From JAWKWH01 sp963669415 (GTDB taxonomy: Bacteria > Pseudomonadota > Alphaproteobacteria > Rhizobiales > Rhizobiaceae): a stretch of DNA of 64,000 nt. The notes below the pieces were generated by a model. It saw only the letters and a program-made list of their open reading frames with translations. It was not told where the DNA came from and ran no database searches. The first letter of the stretch is position 1, and every line of letters begins with the position of its first letter. Position numbers and translations under genes: made by a program. Below are positions 1 to 9,232 of this stretch, in pieces. The stretch covers positions 806,001-870,000 of the forward strand of contig CAXXPS010000001.1 of NCBI GenBank assembly GCA_963669415.2, written 5' to 3'.

Positions 1-69
1 TTTGCCCGCCACGCACCAGCCGACATTCACCCTTCCTTCCTATGGATGTCCAGTTCGGAGCAAAAGGCA

Positions 70-92
70 GGAGAGCCGGAAACCGGCTCTCC
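70..92 (-). terminator. Rho-independent terminator of the PotD-like gene
   Basis: A perfect 10-bp stem (70-79 with 83-92) closes an AAA loop. On the minus strand it is followed by CTTTT-like sequence (62-68). It lies 8 bases beyond the stop codon of the binding-protein gene, so that gene is the last of its transcript. Confidence 0.85.
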
Positions 93-100
93 AACTTGCC

Positions 101-1141
101 TTATTGTGCAATGGCCCGCGACCAGGCTTCGTTCCAGCCGGGGCGTTTCTTGGCAATGGCGTTTGCGTCAAAGGTGTTCAGCTTGGCGACATCGCCTTCG
201 CCATACACCACCTGTGCCGCTACTTCTTCCGATAATTTCGCCTCCCGGTTTGTCGGCGTGTAGCGAAGCGCTTCCGCCCAACCACTCGATGCCTCGGCGC
301 GGATCGAGAAGTCGATGAACTTCAGCGCCAGATCGCGCTTGTCAGTTCCGGCGACGAGATTGACGGTGATTGGTGCGAGCACACCGCCTTCTTCAGGCTG
401 CACGAATTTGACCGGCAGACCCGACTTGGTCAGGGTAAAGGCATAGTCCTGTGCATATGGGGCGATCCACGCGCTGCCCTGGGCGAAATTCTGCTGGATC
501 TCGGGCGATTTGGACACAATCGTCGAGGTCGAGAGGATCTTCTGCACGAAATCCAGGCCAGGCTGAATGTCATCCATCGTGCCGCCTGCGACCTTGTTGA
601 TCATCAAGAAACCAAGCATTCCATAGGTATTGCTGGCCGCGTCGGTCAACAAAACATGGTTCTGATAGGCCGGATCGGCGATATCGCTCCAGGAGGTCGG
701 CGCTTCAGAAATCTGATCGGTGTTGTAGAGCAGCCCGATTACGGCCGTCGAATAGGTCGGGCCGATTCCCTTGTCCAAGCCTGCTACCGCGAAATCATAC
801 ATCTGGCTGTGGTTTTCCAGCTCAGCCGGCTCGATTGGTGCCAGGAGTCCTTCGGCGGCAGCGGCATGTTCCAGCCCGCCCGAGAAATGCACGACATCGA
901 ACTGCGGATTGTCCTTTTGCGCGCGCAATTGCGCCAGCGTGTCCGCGGAGTAGGCGGTGACCACCTCGACCTTGACGTTGTGCATTTTCTCAAAAGGCGT
1001 GATGACCAGTTCGCGGTGGATCTTCTCGTAGGCACCACCAAAGGAGTTGATCGTCAGCGTTTCCTGTGCGGATGCGTGCTGCGCAAACGCGAAGAGTGAA
1101 ACGGCACCGAACGTGGCTAGCCAATTTCTGCGTTGTTTCAT
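101..1141 (-). CDS. PotD-type ABC transporter substrate-binding protein
   Basis: 346 aa. An N-terminal signal peptide (basic MKQRR, hydrophobic core, likely cleavage after ASA near residue 25) precedes a mature domain starting with TINSFGGAYEK, typical of family-1 extracellular solute-binding proteins of the polyamine/opine (PotD) group. The protein should bind a small organic substrate in the periplasm and hand it to an ABC importer. It sits 41 bp downstream of the DUF3830 gene and ends at a strong terminator. No permease or ATPase of the matching type is visible nearby, so its partners must lie elsewhere or the protein acts alone. The substrate cannot be told from the sequence. Confidence 0.85.
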   Translation of the reverse strand: MKQRRNWLATFGAVSLFAFAQHASAQETLTINSFGGAYEKIHRELVITPFEKMHNVKVEVVTAYSADTLAQLRAQKDNPQFDVVHFSGGLEHAAAAEGLLAPIEPAELENHSQMYDFAVAGLDKGIGPTYSTAVIGLLYNTDQISEAPTSWSDIADPAYQNHVLLTDAASNTYGMLGFLMINKVAGGTMDDIQPGLDFVQKILSTSTIVSKSPEIQQNFAQGSAWIAPYAQDYAFTLTKSGLPVKFVQPEEGGVLAPITVNLVAGTDKRDLALKFIDFSIRAEASSGWAEALRYTPTNREAKLSEEVAAQVVYGEGDVAKLNTFDANAIAKKRPGWNEAWSRAIAQ

Positions 1142-1182
1142 GTCCTTGTCATCCTCTGCTGGTTGGTTCCCCGATCGCCCGA

Positions 1183-1665
1183 TCAGGCTTCGATACGGCC
1201 AATTTCAACGGTCTTTATGCCCTCTGTTCGCGTGGTGCCGCACGCCTCGGCAAATTCGTCCAGGCCCTGCGTGATCCTCCCGAACATGTTGCATGGCGTC
1301 CAGCCCAACGGGCCGTTGATCCGCGCGCCCGGCGCATAGAAGATCCCGATCTCCCAGAGTTCTTCTGGAAGTCCCTTCATCACATGTTTTCCCTGATAGA
1401 ACCAAAGGCACTCGCCCGCTTCCGGGTAGCAGGTCTGGTTCTCCGCGGGAATGGATGCAGGATCGAATCTCTGCGCCTCTTCGGGAAGACCCATCATGAT
1501 CTCGGGCCCGGCAAACATGGCGTGAATGGCCGGTATCCGCACCGGCGATTCCAGCGCGTCCCAAATGGTCCGGCTCGTCACGGGCGCGTTCTTCTCATAG
1601 AGTGTGATCACCGCGCGCACGCCGGTCTCGACAAATTCTGCATAAAGTTGCCTGGCTGTTGGCAT
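1183..1665 (-). CDS. DUF3830 family protein
   Basis: 160 aa from the ATG at 1665, chosen over an upstream in-frame ATG at 1713 because AGAGGTG lies a proper distance before it. The sequence shows NAPVTSRTIWDAL near residue 28, a GECLWFY segment and a C-terminal NMFGRITQGLDEF stretch, which I recognise as the DUF3830 pattern. This is a small cyclophilin-like cytoplasmic family of unknown function often found beside transport and catabolic genes. It is the first gene of a two-gene unit with the binding protein downstream, and is divergent from a LysR regulator. Family assignment is from memory; function is unknown. Confidence 0.7.
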   Translation of the reverse strand: MPTARQLYAEFVETGVRAVITLYEKNAPVTSRTIWDALESPVRIPAIHAMFAGPEIMMGLPEEAQRFDPASIPAENQTCYPEAGECLWFYQGKHVMKGLPEELWEIGIFYAPGARINGPLGWTPCNMFGRITQGLDEFAEACGTTRTEGIKTVEIGRIEA

Positions 1666-1770
1666 GCAGCACCTCTTCGCAAGCATTGATTGACCGCGGG
1701 TAAGGCATTGCATCGCCGTAATAAAATGTCTAATTAATAAAACGTTTCAATCGATAGAAAAATTTAATCA
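1666..1770. promoter_or_regulatory. Divergent promoter region between DUF3830 gene and LysR gene
   Basis: About 105 bp, strongly AT-rich from 1715 to 1770 against GC-rich surroundings. It contains TAATTAAT-type sequence and should hold the promoters of both divergent genes and the LysR binding site. No single operator can be fixed by eye. Confidence 0.5.
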
Positions 1771-2736
1771 ATGGACGATGGTCACGCCCATCATGCGACT
1801 GAATCCGGCGGACTGACACTTAAGAACCTGCGGACCTTTTTCTGGCTGGCGCGGTTACGCAACTATCATGCGGTGGCACGGCAGATCGGCGTTACGCAGC
1901 CCGCTGTGACGACCCGAATTTCGAACCTCGAGGAAGAACTGGGCGTTCGTCTGTTTTCGCGCGGCCGGCAAACGGTCTCGCTAACTCCTGAAGGCCAGGA
2001 TGCGTTGAGGTTGTGCGAAAGCGTGCTGGATGGGGTGGATGAGATCCTGAAACGGTTTTCCAGCGGCAATGAACAAGCCGGCATTGTTCGCATCGGCGTC
2101 GTCGATACCGTCGCACGGACATGGCTTCCCTCCGTACTCAATCGGGTCCAATCGGAATTTCCCAACATTGTTTTGGAAATCACGAACGAGAGCACGGTCG
2201 CGCTGCATTCAATGCTGCGAAGTGGCGCGTTGTCGATGAGCGTCACCATCAGCCATTGCGAGGACGCCGATGTCGCCAACCGGGAGATCGGCCGATACGC
2301 TATCGAATGGGTGGCAAGTCCCGGACTGGTGGATGCAAATCGGGTTCATTCCGTTGAAGAACTGATCCGATTCCCGCTGATTGGTTATCTCGCCAACAGT
2401 CCTCCGGCCCGCCTCATGCAGCGCTATTTTGGCAATGCGATACAGGCCCTCACGATCAGAAATACCACGAACTCGATGTCAACCATGATCTGGCTTGCCG
2501 AGAACGGCCTTGGCATCGCCGCGATTCCGCCTCACGCCATTCTTCAGCATTTGCAGGACCAAAGATTAGTTGTCGTCAAGTCCGAGCAGGCATTTGAACC
2601 AATGCCGTTCTATCTCAATTGTCGAATCCGTCCATACTCGCCGGTTGTACACATCGTGGAGGCGATCGTGAGGGAAGAAGCCACGCGGTTCGGAGATAAT
2701 AAAACTGGTGGACCCGCAGATTTCGGGCGGGATTGA
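1771..2736 (+). CDS. LysR-family transcriptional regulator
   Basis: 321 aa. The N-terminal winged helix-turn-helix (about residues 16-75) shows LKNLRTFFWLARLRNYHAVA, then the recognition helix region VTQPAVTTRISNLEEELG and LFSRGRQTVSLTPEG. A LysR substrate-binding domain follows (about residues 100-300). It is transcribed away from the DUF3830/PotD-like pair and by the usual LysR logic probably controls it. The start lacks a strong ribosome binding site, and the 15 residues before LTLKN may be extra, so a downstream start is possible. The inducer is unknown. Confidence 0.9.
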   Translation: MDDGHAHHATESGGLTLKNLRTFFWLARLRNYHAVARQIGVTQPAVTTRISNLEEELGVRLFSRGRQTVSLTPEGQDALRLCESVLDGVDEILKRFSSGNEQAGIVRIGVVDTVARTWLPSVLNRVQSEFPNIVLEITNESTVALHSMLRSGALSMSVTISHCEDADVANREIGRYAIEWVASPGLVDANRVHSVEELIRFPLIGYLANSPPARLMQRYFGNAIQALTIRNTTNSMSTMIWLAENGLGIAAIPPHAILQHLQDQRLVVVKSEQAFEPMPFYLNCRIRPYSPVVHIVEAIVREEATRFGDNKTGGPADFGRD

Positions 2737-3200
2737 CAGCAACTCAGCCTTGGTTTTGGCGGTTTCTACTTGTCCACGAAAGACAGCATTGCGCCGCCTA
2801 TTCGGTAGTTCGCGAACAAGATTTTACTGTCCAAAAGCGGCCGTACTCTGCAGCTTGATCAACGGCTCAAGAGGCACGGAAATCTGATATATTTCGCACG
2901 CACGCCTCCGGTCCAACTATCGATCGCCTGAGATTGATGAAAGCGGCAAATGACGTTTCGTTGTGTACTCGTCCGAAGTGGCCCCGGTACTAGATCATCG
3001 CATGTCGAATGGTTTCAGCATTTAATCCAGTGAAACCCAATCCTTGTCCGCCTGCACGATCCCTAGTGCTGCGATGTCAGGCTCTGCATCCGGTCACGCA
3101 GCCGAAGGGGCAATTCCCTTGCCTACCGCACTGGATTGTTGCGGAAGTTTCGAAACTGTATGATGATGCAGCGTGATCCACGACAAAGGCGAAGTGAACT
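2737..3200. other. Intergenic stretch without a recognised gene
   Basis: 464 bp between the LysR and LuxR-type genes. Neither strand has a convincing ORF. A segment near 2827-2840 (TGTCCAAAAGCGGCCG) vaguely resembles an arm of the dispersed palindrome found elsewhere in the window, but the match is too short to call. The right end should carry the promoter of the LuxR-type gene. Confidence 0.5.
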
Positions 3201-3962
3201 TTGAACCTGACGGTCAGGGAAGCGGATATCATCTTCGGCATCATGGCCGACCTTTCATATGGGTACGGGTCGGCGAAGTTGCGTCGCAAGGTCGGCGCAA
3301 AACTTCTGGACCTTCTCAACGCGCAGTATTTTGCCTCCTATGTGTGGGAGCCGGACACAGGCAGATTCGATGATCGGGTGTCGATTAATATGAGCGATGA
3401 CAACCTGGAAGCTTATGAGGAACACTTCCAGTATTGTGATCCGATTACTCCTGCCCTTCAGCGCCGCCGGAAGGCGACATGCGTCACGGAAATTATGCCG
3501 AGGAGTCGTTTCGTTCGCACGGAATTCTTCAACGACTTTCTTGCCCGCGATGGGCTTCACTACGGGGTCAACTACTATGCCTACGCCGCCAACTCGAATA
3601 TCGGCGACCTGAGGATTTGGCGCGGCAAGTCAAATGAAGATTTCTCACTCCGCGACCTGGCAATTCTTGACGCCATCGGTCCAGGGTTCACCAATGCGAT
3701 GAGAATGGCGCTGGAGCGGGAAAAGGCAGACCGGTCCGACATTGCGATCGTTCCCGCACTTGACAGGATTGGCGTAAAGGCTGGTCTTACTGCACGCGAA
3801 AAAGACATCTGCGCTCTTGTTCTCATGGGTCTGTCGGACAATGAGATTGCCGAACACTGCAGTATTTCGTTTACAACCGTACGTACTCACCTCAAACACG
3901 TATTCGACAAGACGGGGTGCACGAGCCGCAATCAGCTTTTCAGCCGCTTAATTCATCACTGA
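3201..3962 (+). CDS. LuxR-type (C-terminal HTH) transcriptional regulator
   Basis: 253 aa from a TTG codon; an in-frame TGA at 3195 excludes anything further upstream, and the next in-frame ATG is at 3243. The C-terminal 60 residues form a LuxR/GerE HTH: LTAREKDICALVLMGLSDNE, then IAEHCSISFTTVRTHLKHVF. The N-terminal 180 residues look like a small-molecule sensor (GAF or autoinducer-binding like), but I do not see the diagnostic residues of acyl-homoserine-lactone binding. It lies 84 bp upstream of the amidase on the same strand, so it probably regulates the amidase/ABC operon. No luxI homologue is present. Confidence 0.8.
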   Translation: MNLTVREADIIFGIMADLSYGYGSAKLRRKVGAKLLDLLNAQYFASYVWEPDTGRFDDRVSINMSDDNLEAYEEHFQYCDPITPALQRRRKATCVTEIMPRSRFVRTEFFNDFLARDGLHYGVNYYAYAANSNIGDLRIWRGKSNEDFSLRDLAILDAIGPGFTNAMRMALEREKADRSDIAIVPALDRIGVKAGLTAREKDICALVLMGLSDNEIAEHCSISFTTVRTHLKHVFDKTGCTSRNQLFSRLIHH

Positions 3963-3966
3963 ATAA

Positions 3967-3984
3967 ATCCTCATTTTTGAGGAT
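3967..3984 (+). terminator. Hairpin between regulator and amidase operon
   Basis: ATCCTCA (3967-3973), a TTTT loop, then TGAGGAT (3978-3984) form a perfect 7-bp stem 4 nt past the regulator stop. No U-tract follows, so it may be a weak terminator or an attenuator, or an operator palindrome for the operon starting at 4047. Confidence 0.5.
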
Positions 3985-4046
3985 ACTGCCAACAGCGTTC
4001 ACGCGGTAGAATATGCGCCCTGTAACATGTAATCAGGGAGGAAGCA

Positions 4047-5459
4047 TTGCTCCAACCGGAATTGACCGACCTTGAAATAAACAGTGCGCTTGCAGAGATG
4101 GTGGCAGGCCGTCTGCGTGCGAGAGACTATGCGGAAGCAATCATCACCCAGTGCGAAAAGCACGAGGATCTCAACGCATTCGTGTCGCATGACTGGCAAA
4201 AGTTACGCGGTGCAGCGGATGCTGCCGACGCATCGGGTACGGCTGGTCATGGGCTTGCCGGTATTCCGCTCTGTTTGAAGGATAATATCGACACCGGTCT
4301 GTACCCAACTGGCGCGGCAACCGGCGCGCTACGCAATCATGTCGCCAAGGCACCTGCGCCGGTAGCGAAGGCACTCTTCGACGCCGGAGCCATCCTCGGA
4401 GCCACGGGCAACATGCACGAACTCGCATTCGGCATTACCAACAACAATGCAGTGACCGGCGCCGCGCGAAATCCATGGAATCCAGACATGATCCCGGGTG
4501 GGTCAAGCGGCGGCGTTGCCGCCTCGGTCGGCGCGCGCATGATGCCCGGCGGAATTGGCACAGATACAGGCGCTTCTGTGCGTCTGCCGGCCTCCCTATG
4601 CGGTTGTGTGGGTTTCCGGCCGACTGTCGGACGTTATTCCGGCGACGGCATCGTGCCTATCAGTCATACACGTGACACTGCCGGTCCGATTACGCGGTCG
4701 GTGGCGGACGCGATTTTGCTCGATGGCATTATGGCGCAAAACGGCGGCAAGGTTGTTGACACTGCTCTTGCAGAGCTGCGTTTGGGTGTACCGCGCCATT
4801 ATTTCTATGACGGGCTGGATCCAGCTGTTGCAGCAAATGCTGAAGAAGCTCTAGCTGCGTTGTCCAGCGCCGGTGTGGTTCTGGTCGAAGCAGATATTAC
4901 CGATGTCGGTGAGCTCGCTAACGCAATCAGTTTCCCGATCGCGCTCTACGAATTCATGATCGATTTGCCGAAATATCTTGCCGCAGAGGGCCTCGAGCTG
5001 TCTCTGCGCGATATCTGCGATGGCGTCGGTAGTCCTGATGTACGCGGACTGTTCGAATCGCAACTTGGATCGGATGCCATGCCAGAGGCCGCATACAGGC
5101 AGGCACTGGATGTCGACCGGCCGAAACTGCAGGCTGCGTACACCGACTATTTCTCCAAAAACGCGGTCGATGCTATTATTTTCCCGACCGCGCCGCTGCC
5201 GGCCCGGCCAATCGGCGACGACGAGACGGTTGAACTCAACGGTGAGCGGCTGCCGACCTTTTCGACTTTCATCCGCAACACCGATCCGGGCAGCAATGCC
5301 GCCATACCGGGCATCAGCCTGCCCAGCGGCCTGACACCCGACGGTTTGCCGCTGGGAATGGAGCTTGACGGACCTGCGCGATCGGATGAGCGCCTGCTTG
5401 CGATTGCCGCAGCGGTCGAACCCGTATTCGCATTCACCGCTGAACCGAACCGAGCCTGA
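4047..5459 (+). CDS. Amidase (amidase-signature family)
   Basis: 470 aa from a TTG codon with GGGAGGAAG just upstream. The Ser-cisSer-Lys triad is visible: Lys78 in CLKDNID, the Ser pair 153/154 in GGSSGGVA, and the nucleophile Ser177 in GTDTGASVRLPAS. Enzymes of this family hydrolyse C-N bonds of amides to acid plus ammonia in the cytoplasm. It is the first gene of an operon with a Liv/Urt-type ABC importer (26 bp to the next gene), which suggests the importer brings in the amide that this enzyme cleaves. The family covers indoleacetamide, mandelamide and aliphatic amide hydrolases; the exact substrate cannot be read. Confidence 0.9.
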   Translation: MLQPELTDLEINSALAEMVAGRLRARDYAEAIITQCEKHEDLNAFVSHDWQKLRGAADAADASGTAGHGLAGIPLCLKDNIDTGLYPTGAATGALRNHVAKAPAPVAKALFDAGAILGATGNMHELAFGITNNNAVTGAARNPWNPDMIPGGSSGGVAASVGARMMPGGIGTDTGASVRLPASLCGCVGFRPTVGRYSGDGIVPISHTRDTAGPITRSVADAILLDGIMAQNGGKVVDTALAELRLGVPRHYFYDGLDPAVAANAEEALAALSSAGVVLVEADITDVGELANAISFPIALYEFMIDLPKYLAAEGLELSLRDICDGVGSPDVRGLFESQLGSDAMPEAAYRQALDVDRPKLQAAYTDYFSKNAVDAIIFPTAPLPARPIGDDETVELNGERLPTFSTFIRNTDPGSNAAIPGISLPSGLTPDGLPLGMELDGPARSDERLLAIAAAVEPVFAFTAEPNRA

Positions 5460-5484
5460 ACCGGTTAATTTCTGGGAGGAAAAA

Positions 5485-6651
5485 ATGAAAAGACGTGAAT
5501 TTCTGAAAGCCTCACTCGCATCAACTGCCCTTGCGGCTGCTTCATCTGGTCCATTGATGCTGACCGCCCGCGCGGCGGATCCGCTGAAGGTAGGCATCTT
5601 GATTCCATTGTCGGGTCCGGCGGGTCTGTTTGGACCTTCATCGCAGAACTGCGCACAATTGGCCGTCGATGAAGTCAATGCCGCAGGCGGGATCCTGGGC
5701 CGCATGATCGAGCCTGTTTACGTGGATGTCGGTGTACCACCGGCTGAAGCATCCCAAGCAGCACTGAAATTGTGGAAGGGCGGCGGTGCCGAAGCGTTCA
5801 TCGGAATGCACGACAGTGCAGTGCGTGGCGCTCTGACAAACCTGTTCAAGGGGCAGGTGCCATACGTTTACACACCGGTCTATGAGGGAGGAGAGTGCTC
5901 GCCCGGCACATATGTACTTGGCGAGACTCCGGCCCAGCAGCTTGAACCGGTGATCCCGTGGATTGCGTCGGAAAAAGGTGCTTCCAAATGGTATCTGATC
6001 GGCAATGACTACAACTGGCCGCGCGACACCAATGCCGCAGCCAAAGGCTACATTGCCGATTCAGGCGGTGAAGTGGTCGGCGAGGAATATTTGCCATTCA
6101 CCGCAGACAATTTCGACTCCAACCTTGCCAAGATCAAGGACAGCGGCGCCAATGCAGTCCTGATCACCCTCGTCGGCGGGGCGTCGGTGGGCTTTAACCG
6201 GGCTTTTGCCAGCTTTGGTCTTGCGGATAGCGTCACCAGGCTAGGTACGTTGATTGAGGAAAATACGCTCGCCGGCATCGGAGCGGAAAACTCGAAGAAC
6301 CTATTCTCGTCGGCGGGCTATTTCGGTTCGATCGAAACGGCCGCGGCCAAAGAGTTTGCCGACAGGTATTTCGCCAAGTTCGGTGCCGATGCGGCAGCAC
6401 TCAATGCGCTTGGCCAATCCTGCTACGACGGTGTTCTGCTTCTCAATGCGATCGCCGCCAAAGCCGGCTCACTCGATGCCGCAGCGATGGATGCCGCGTC
6501 GGAAGGCACTTCCTACGAAGGACCGCGCGGCATGGCGACGATGAAGGACCGCCATGTCTCCAAGGACATCTATCTCGCGGAAGCCGATGGTGTAGCCTTC
6601 AAGGTGGTGCAGACTTTCTCCGATGTAGCGCCCGGAAACAATTGCGGCTGA
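5485..6651 (+). CDS. Amide/urea-type ABC transporter substrate-binding protein
   Basis: 388 aa from the ATG at 5485, which follows GGGAGG at a good distance; an upstream in-frame ATG at 5365 lies inside the amidase and is discarded. The N-terminus MKRREFLKASLAST, with a hydrophobic stretch to ARAA near residue 31, is a twin-arginine-like signal. The mature part (KVGILIPLSGPAGLFGPSSQ) is a periplasmic-binding-protein type I domain of the AmiC/UrtA/FmdD group, which binds short amides or urea. It is second in the amidase operon and gives the importer its specificity, so an amide ligand is the reasonable inference. Confidence 0.88.
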   Translation: MKRREFLKASLASTALAAASSGPLMLTARAADPLKVGILIPLSGPAGLFGPSSQNCAQLAVDEVNAAGGILGRMIEPVYVDVGVPPAEASQAALKLWKGGGAEAFIGMHDSAVRGALTNLFKGQVPYVYTPVYEGGECSPGTYVLGETPAQQLEPVIPWIASEKGASKWYLIGNDYNWPRDTNAAAKGYIADSGGEVVGEEYLPFTADNFDSNLAKIKDSGANAVLITLVGGASVGFNRAFASFGLADSVTRLGTLIEENTLAGIGAENSKNLFSSAGYFGSIETAAAKEFADRYFAKFGADAAALNALGQSCYDGVLLLNAIAAKAGSLDAAAMDAASEGTSYEGPRGMATMKDRHVSKDIYLAEADGVAFKVVQTFSDVAPGNNCG

Positions 6652-6660
6652 TCTGCAACC

Positions 6661-7512
6661 TTGGAACTGATTGCCACTTACGGTCTGAATTTCCTTTATG
6701 CCGCTGCGACTCTGGGACTGATCGTCTTGGGGCTCGCGGTGGTGTTTGGCTTGCTTGGCGTCATGAATATGGCGCATGGCGAGTTCGTGGCGCTCGGCGC
6801 CTACAGCGCACTAATCGTCCAGCAGGCTGGGCTGCCATTCGTATTTGCGGTTCCGCTGGCATTGGGGTTTTGCGCCGTTATCGGCTGGCTCGTTGAGTGG
6901 TCGATCATCCGCCACCTTTACAGGCGTCCATTCGATACGCTGCTCGCCACTTGGGGACTGGCGATCCTGATGCGAAAGGGTATCGAGGTTGCTTTCGGGC
7001 GCGAATACAAGAGCATCGACCAGGCGCTTCCAGGTACCGTTAACCTGCTTGGCGTCGACTACCCAGCGTACCGAATATTGCTCATGGCGCTGATCGCTGC
7101 GCTCTTCATCCTACTGTTTGTCTGGTATCAGCGCTCCAATACCGGATCGCGGATCAAGGCGATGGTTCAGAACCCGGAACTTGCCGCTGCCGTCGGCATC
7201 GATACTGCACGCCTTTCCCGGTACACATTCATTTTTGGCGTATCGTCGGCGGGGTTTGCAGGCGTACTTCTGTCGCCCCTGGTCCGGGTCGAACCCTATA
7301 TGGGGCTCGACTATCTTCTCTCTTCGTTTTTCATTCTCGTTGTCGGCGGGCTCGGTACGCTTGAGGGAATTATGATCGGCTCTGGGGTGATCGGTGGCAC
7401 GGACGCCATCATCTCCGCCGTGTTCGACAAGACCGCCGGCTATATGGGCGTGCTGGTGATCTCGATCCTGTTCCTGTGGCTGCGGCCGGACGGAATCTAT
7501 GCGCGGCGTTAG
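6661..7512 (+). CDS. LivH/UrtB-type ABC transporter permease
   Basis: 283 aa starting at a TTG 9 bp after the preceding stop; no clear ribosome binding site is visible, so the start is uncertain. The protein is hydrophobic with several membrane segments and carries GVMNMAHGEFVALGAY near residue 36, the hallmark of LivH/UrtB inner-membrane permeases. It should form a heterodimer with the permease half of the next protein. The reading frame overlaps the next gene by 14 bp, indicating translational coupling. Confidence 0.9.
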   Translation: MELIATYGLNFLYAAATLGLIVLGLAVVFGLLGVMNMAHGEFVALGAYSALIVQQAGLPFVFAVPLALGFCAVIGWLVEWSIIRHLYRRPFDTLLATWGLAILMRKGIEVAFGREYKSIDQALPGTVNLLGVDYPAYRILLMALIAALFILLFVWYQRSNTGSRIKAMVQNPELAAAVGIDTARLSRYTFIFGVSSAGFAGVLLSPLVRVEPYMGLDYLLSSFFILVVGGLGTLEGIMIGSGVIGGTDAIISAVFDKTAGYMGVLVISILFLWLRPDGIYARR

Positions 7513-9232
7513 CGTGATCCCCATTGTTGCGCTTGTCGCGGTGCCGTTCGTCTGGGACAGTTTCACCGCATATCAGCTCGGCCTTTACCTGCTTTATGGA
7601 ATGGTTGCCCAAGGCATCGCCTTGTGCTGGGGCCGGGCCGGCTTCCTGCCGCTCGGACAGGCCCTTTTCTTTGGCCTCGGCGCCTACATTGCCGGCGCAG
7701 GCCTGAGGAGCGATCCAGGCTGGTTGCTGATCCTGCCGTTCTTCGCTTTGGCGATAATTGTTCCGGCCCTATTCGCCTGGCTCATAGGCGCGCTGGTGTT
7801 CGACCGCCAGATAGGATCGGGACCCTATTTCTCATTGATCACACTGGCGCTTTCCATGCTTGGCTTCCAACTCGCCAATTCGATGGACTGGCTGACCGGA
7901 GGCTTCAACGGATTGACGGGTATCTCCGGCCTTCCCGGCATAGATACTTACGAACACCTCTACTTCGTCATAATTGCCGCTGTAGCGGTCGTAACGATTT
8001 TGTTGGGGTATCTGTTGCGTTCTCCATTCGGGCAATTGCTGGAAGCGGTGCGCGATAACGAGGAAAGGCTGCAATTCTTCGGGTTCAAGACCAGCCTTCT
8101 CAAGGCGTCTGCCTTTGCCATATCCGGCGCATTGGCGGGACTCTCAGGCGCGCTTTATGCCCCGCATCAGGGGATTGTCACACCTCAGGCGGTCGGTTTT
8201 CTGCTCTCTGCCGAATTGGTGATATGGACCGCAGTCGGTGGACGGTTCGGACTGCTCGGACCAATCGTGGGCGCGGTTCTTATCGGCTTTCTGGCTTCGG
8301 GATTACGCGACATGTTCCAATATTGGGAAGTCGTGGTTGCGTTGGTTTTCATCGGCGTCGTGCTCTACCTGCCCGGCGGCATTGGCAGTCTCTTTTCGGA
8401 TCTGCTCAAACGCCTCGGATTTAATTTGTCAGCGGTCGGCCCGGCTAGCCGGTCGGTCAAGCTCAATATGCGCGATTTGCCGGAAACACCCGTCGTAGAG
8501 TTTGACGACGTTGCGGTGACCATGGGACAGGTTGCCATCCTGCGTGGATTATCCCTTTCGATCGACGAGGGCGGGATTCATTGCATCATCGGGCCGAACG
8601 GTGCAGGAAAAACCTCGGCGCTGAATGTTCTTACCGGTAAACTTCCGCTGACTTCGGGCCGTATTCTCCTGCGCCAAAAGCCGATAACCTCGATCAGGCC
8701 GTTTCGGGCCGCCAGAATGGGCATTGGACGGAAATTCCAGGTACCTTCGATTTTTCCGAGTCTCTCTGTGCGACAGAATCTCGATCTCGCAATCTGGTCC
8801 AACCGTCTCCGGCCAGAAGCAATGCTTTCGATGATACCGTATTCCTGGTCGCCGGAGCTTCTCGACGATTTGGAGGGCAGGTTCGGGTTCCTGGCCAAAT
8901 CCGGCATGGCGGCGGGATCATTGTCGGTCGGCCAACGGCAAATGCTTGATTTTGCCATGACGCTTCTGGCCGAGCCCGATATCGTACTGCTCGACGAACC
9001 CTGCGCCGGGCTTTCCACCCCCGAAACGGCCATGATGATCGACGCGATCGCCGCGCTGGCCAAGAAAACAGGCGCAACATTCGTGATAATCGAGCACGAC
9101 ATGCAGGTGGTCGAGCGATTGTCGGACCATGTCTATGTGATGCACCAGGGCCGATTGTTGGTGAGCGGAACGATGGAGCAGGTTCGCGCCGACAAGGAAG
9201 TGCAGCGTGTCTATTCGGGAGGAACAAAATGA
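7499..9232 (+). CDS. Fused LivM-type permease and LivG-type ATPase
   Basis: 577 aa. Residues about 1-310 are a LivM/UrtC-type multi-span permease (GRAGFLPLGQALFFGLGAYI near residue 45). Residues about 330-577 are a complete ABC ATPase with Walker A GPNGAGKT (near 365), signature LSVGQRQ (near 475), Walker B IVLLDEP (near 494) and the switch His in IIEHDM. LivM and LivG are usually separate proteins, but the fusion is known in some importers of this class. The sequence runs through in frame with no sign of a frameshift. It overlaps its neighbours by 14 bp upstream and 4 bp downstream (ATGA). Confidence 0.9.
   Translation: MRGVSVIPIVALVAVPFVWDSFTAYQLGLYLLYGMVAQGIALCWGRAGFLPLGQALFFGLGAYIAGAGLRSDPGWLLILPFFALAIIVPALFAWLIGALVFDRQIGSGPYFSLITLALSMLGFQLANSMDWLTGGFNGLTGISGLPGIDTYEHLYFVIIAAVAVVTILLGYLLRSPFGQLLEAVRDNEERLQFFGFKTSLLKASAFAISGALAGLSGALYAPHQGIVTPQAVGFLLSAELVIWTAVGGRFGLLGPIVGAVLIGFLASGLRDMFQYWEVVVALVFIGVVLYLPGGIGSLFSDLLKRLGFNLSAVGPASRSVKLNMRDLPETPVVEFDDVAVTMGQVAILRGLSLSIDEGGIHCIIGPNGAGKTSALNVLTGKLPLTSGRILLRQKPITSIRPFRAARMGIGRKFQVPSIFPSLSVRQNLDLAIWSNRLRPEAMLSMIPYSWSPELLDDLEGRFGFLAKSGMAAGSLSVGQRQMLDFAMTLLAEPDIVLLDEPCAGLSTPETAMMIDAIAALAKKTGATFVIIEHDMQVVERLSDHVYVMHQGRLLVSGTMEQVRADKEVQRVYSGGTK

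Noticed and set aside
3201..3962. Quorum-sensing LuxR receptor
   Set aside because: The HTH is clear but diagnostic autoinducer-binding residues are not seen and there is no luxI; treated as a generic LuxR-type regulator.
4851..5705. Minus-strand open frame (284 codons) across the amidase/binding-protein junction
   Set aside because: Lies across two well-supported plus-strand genes and has no ribosome binding site or family motif.
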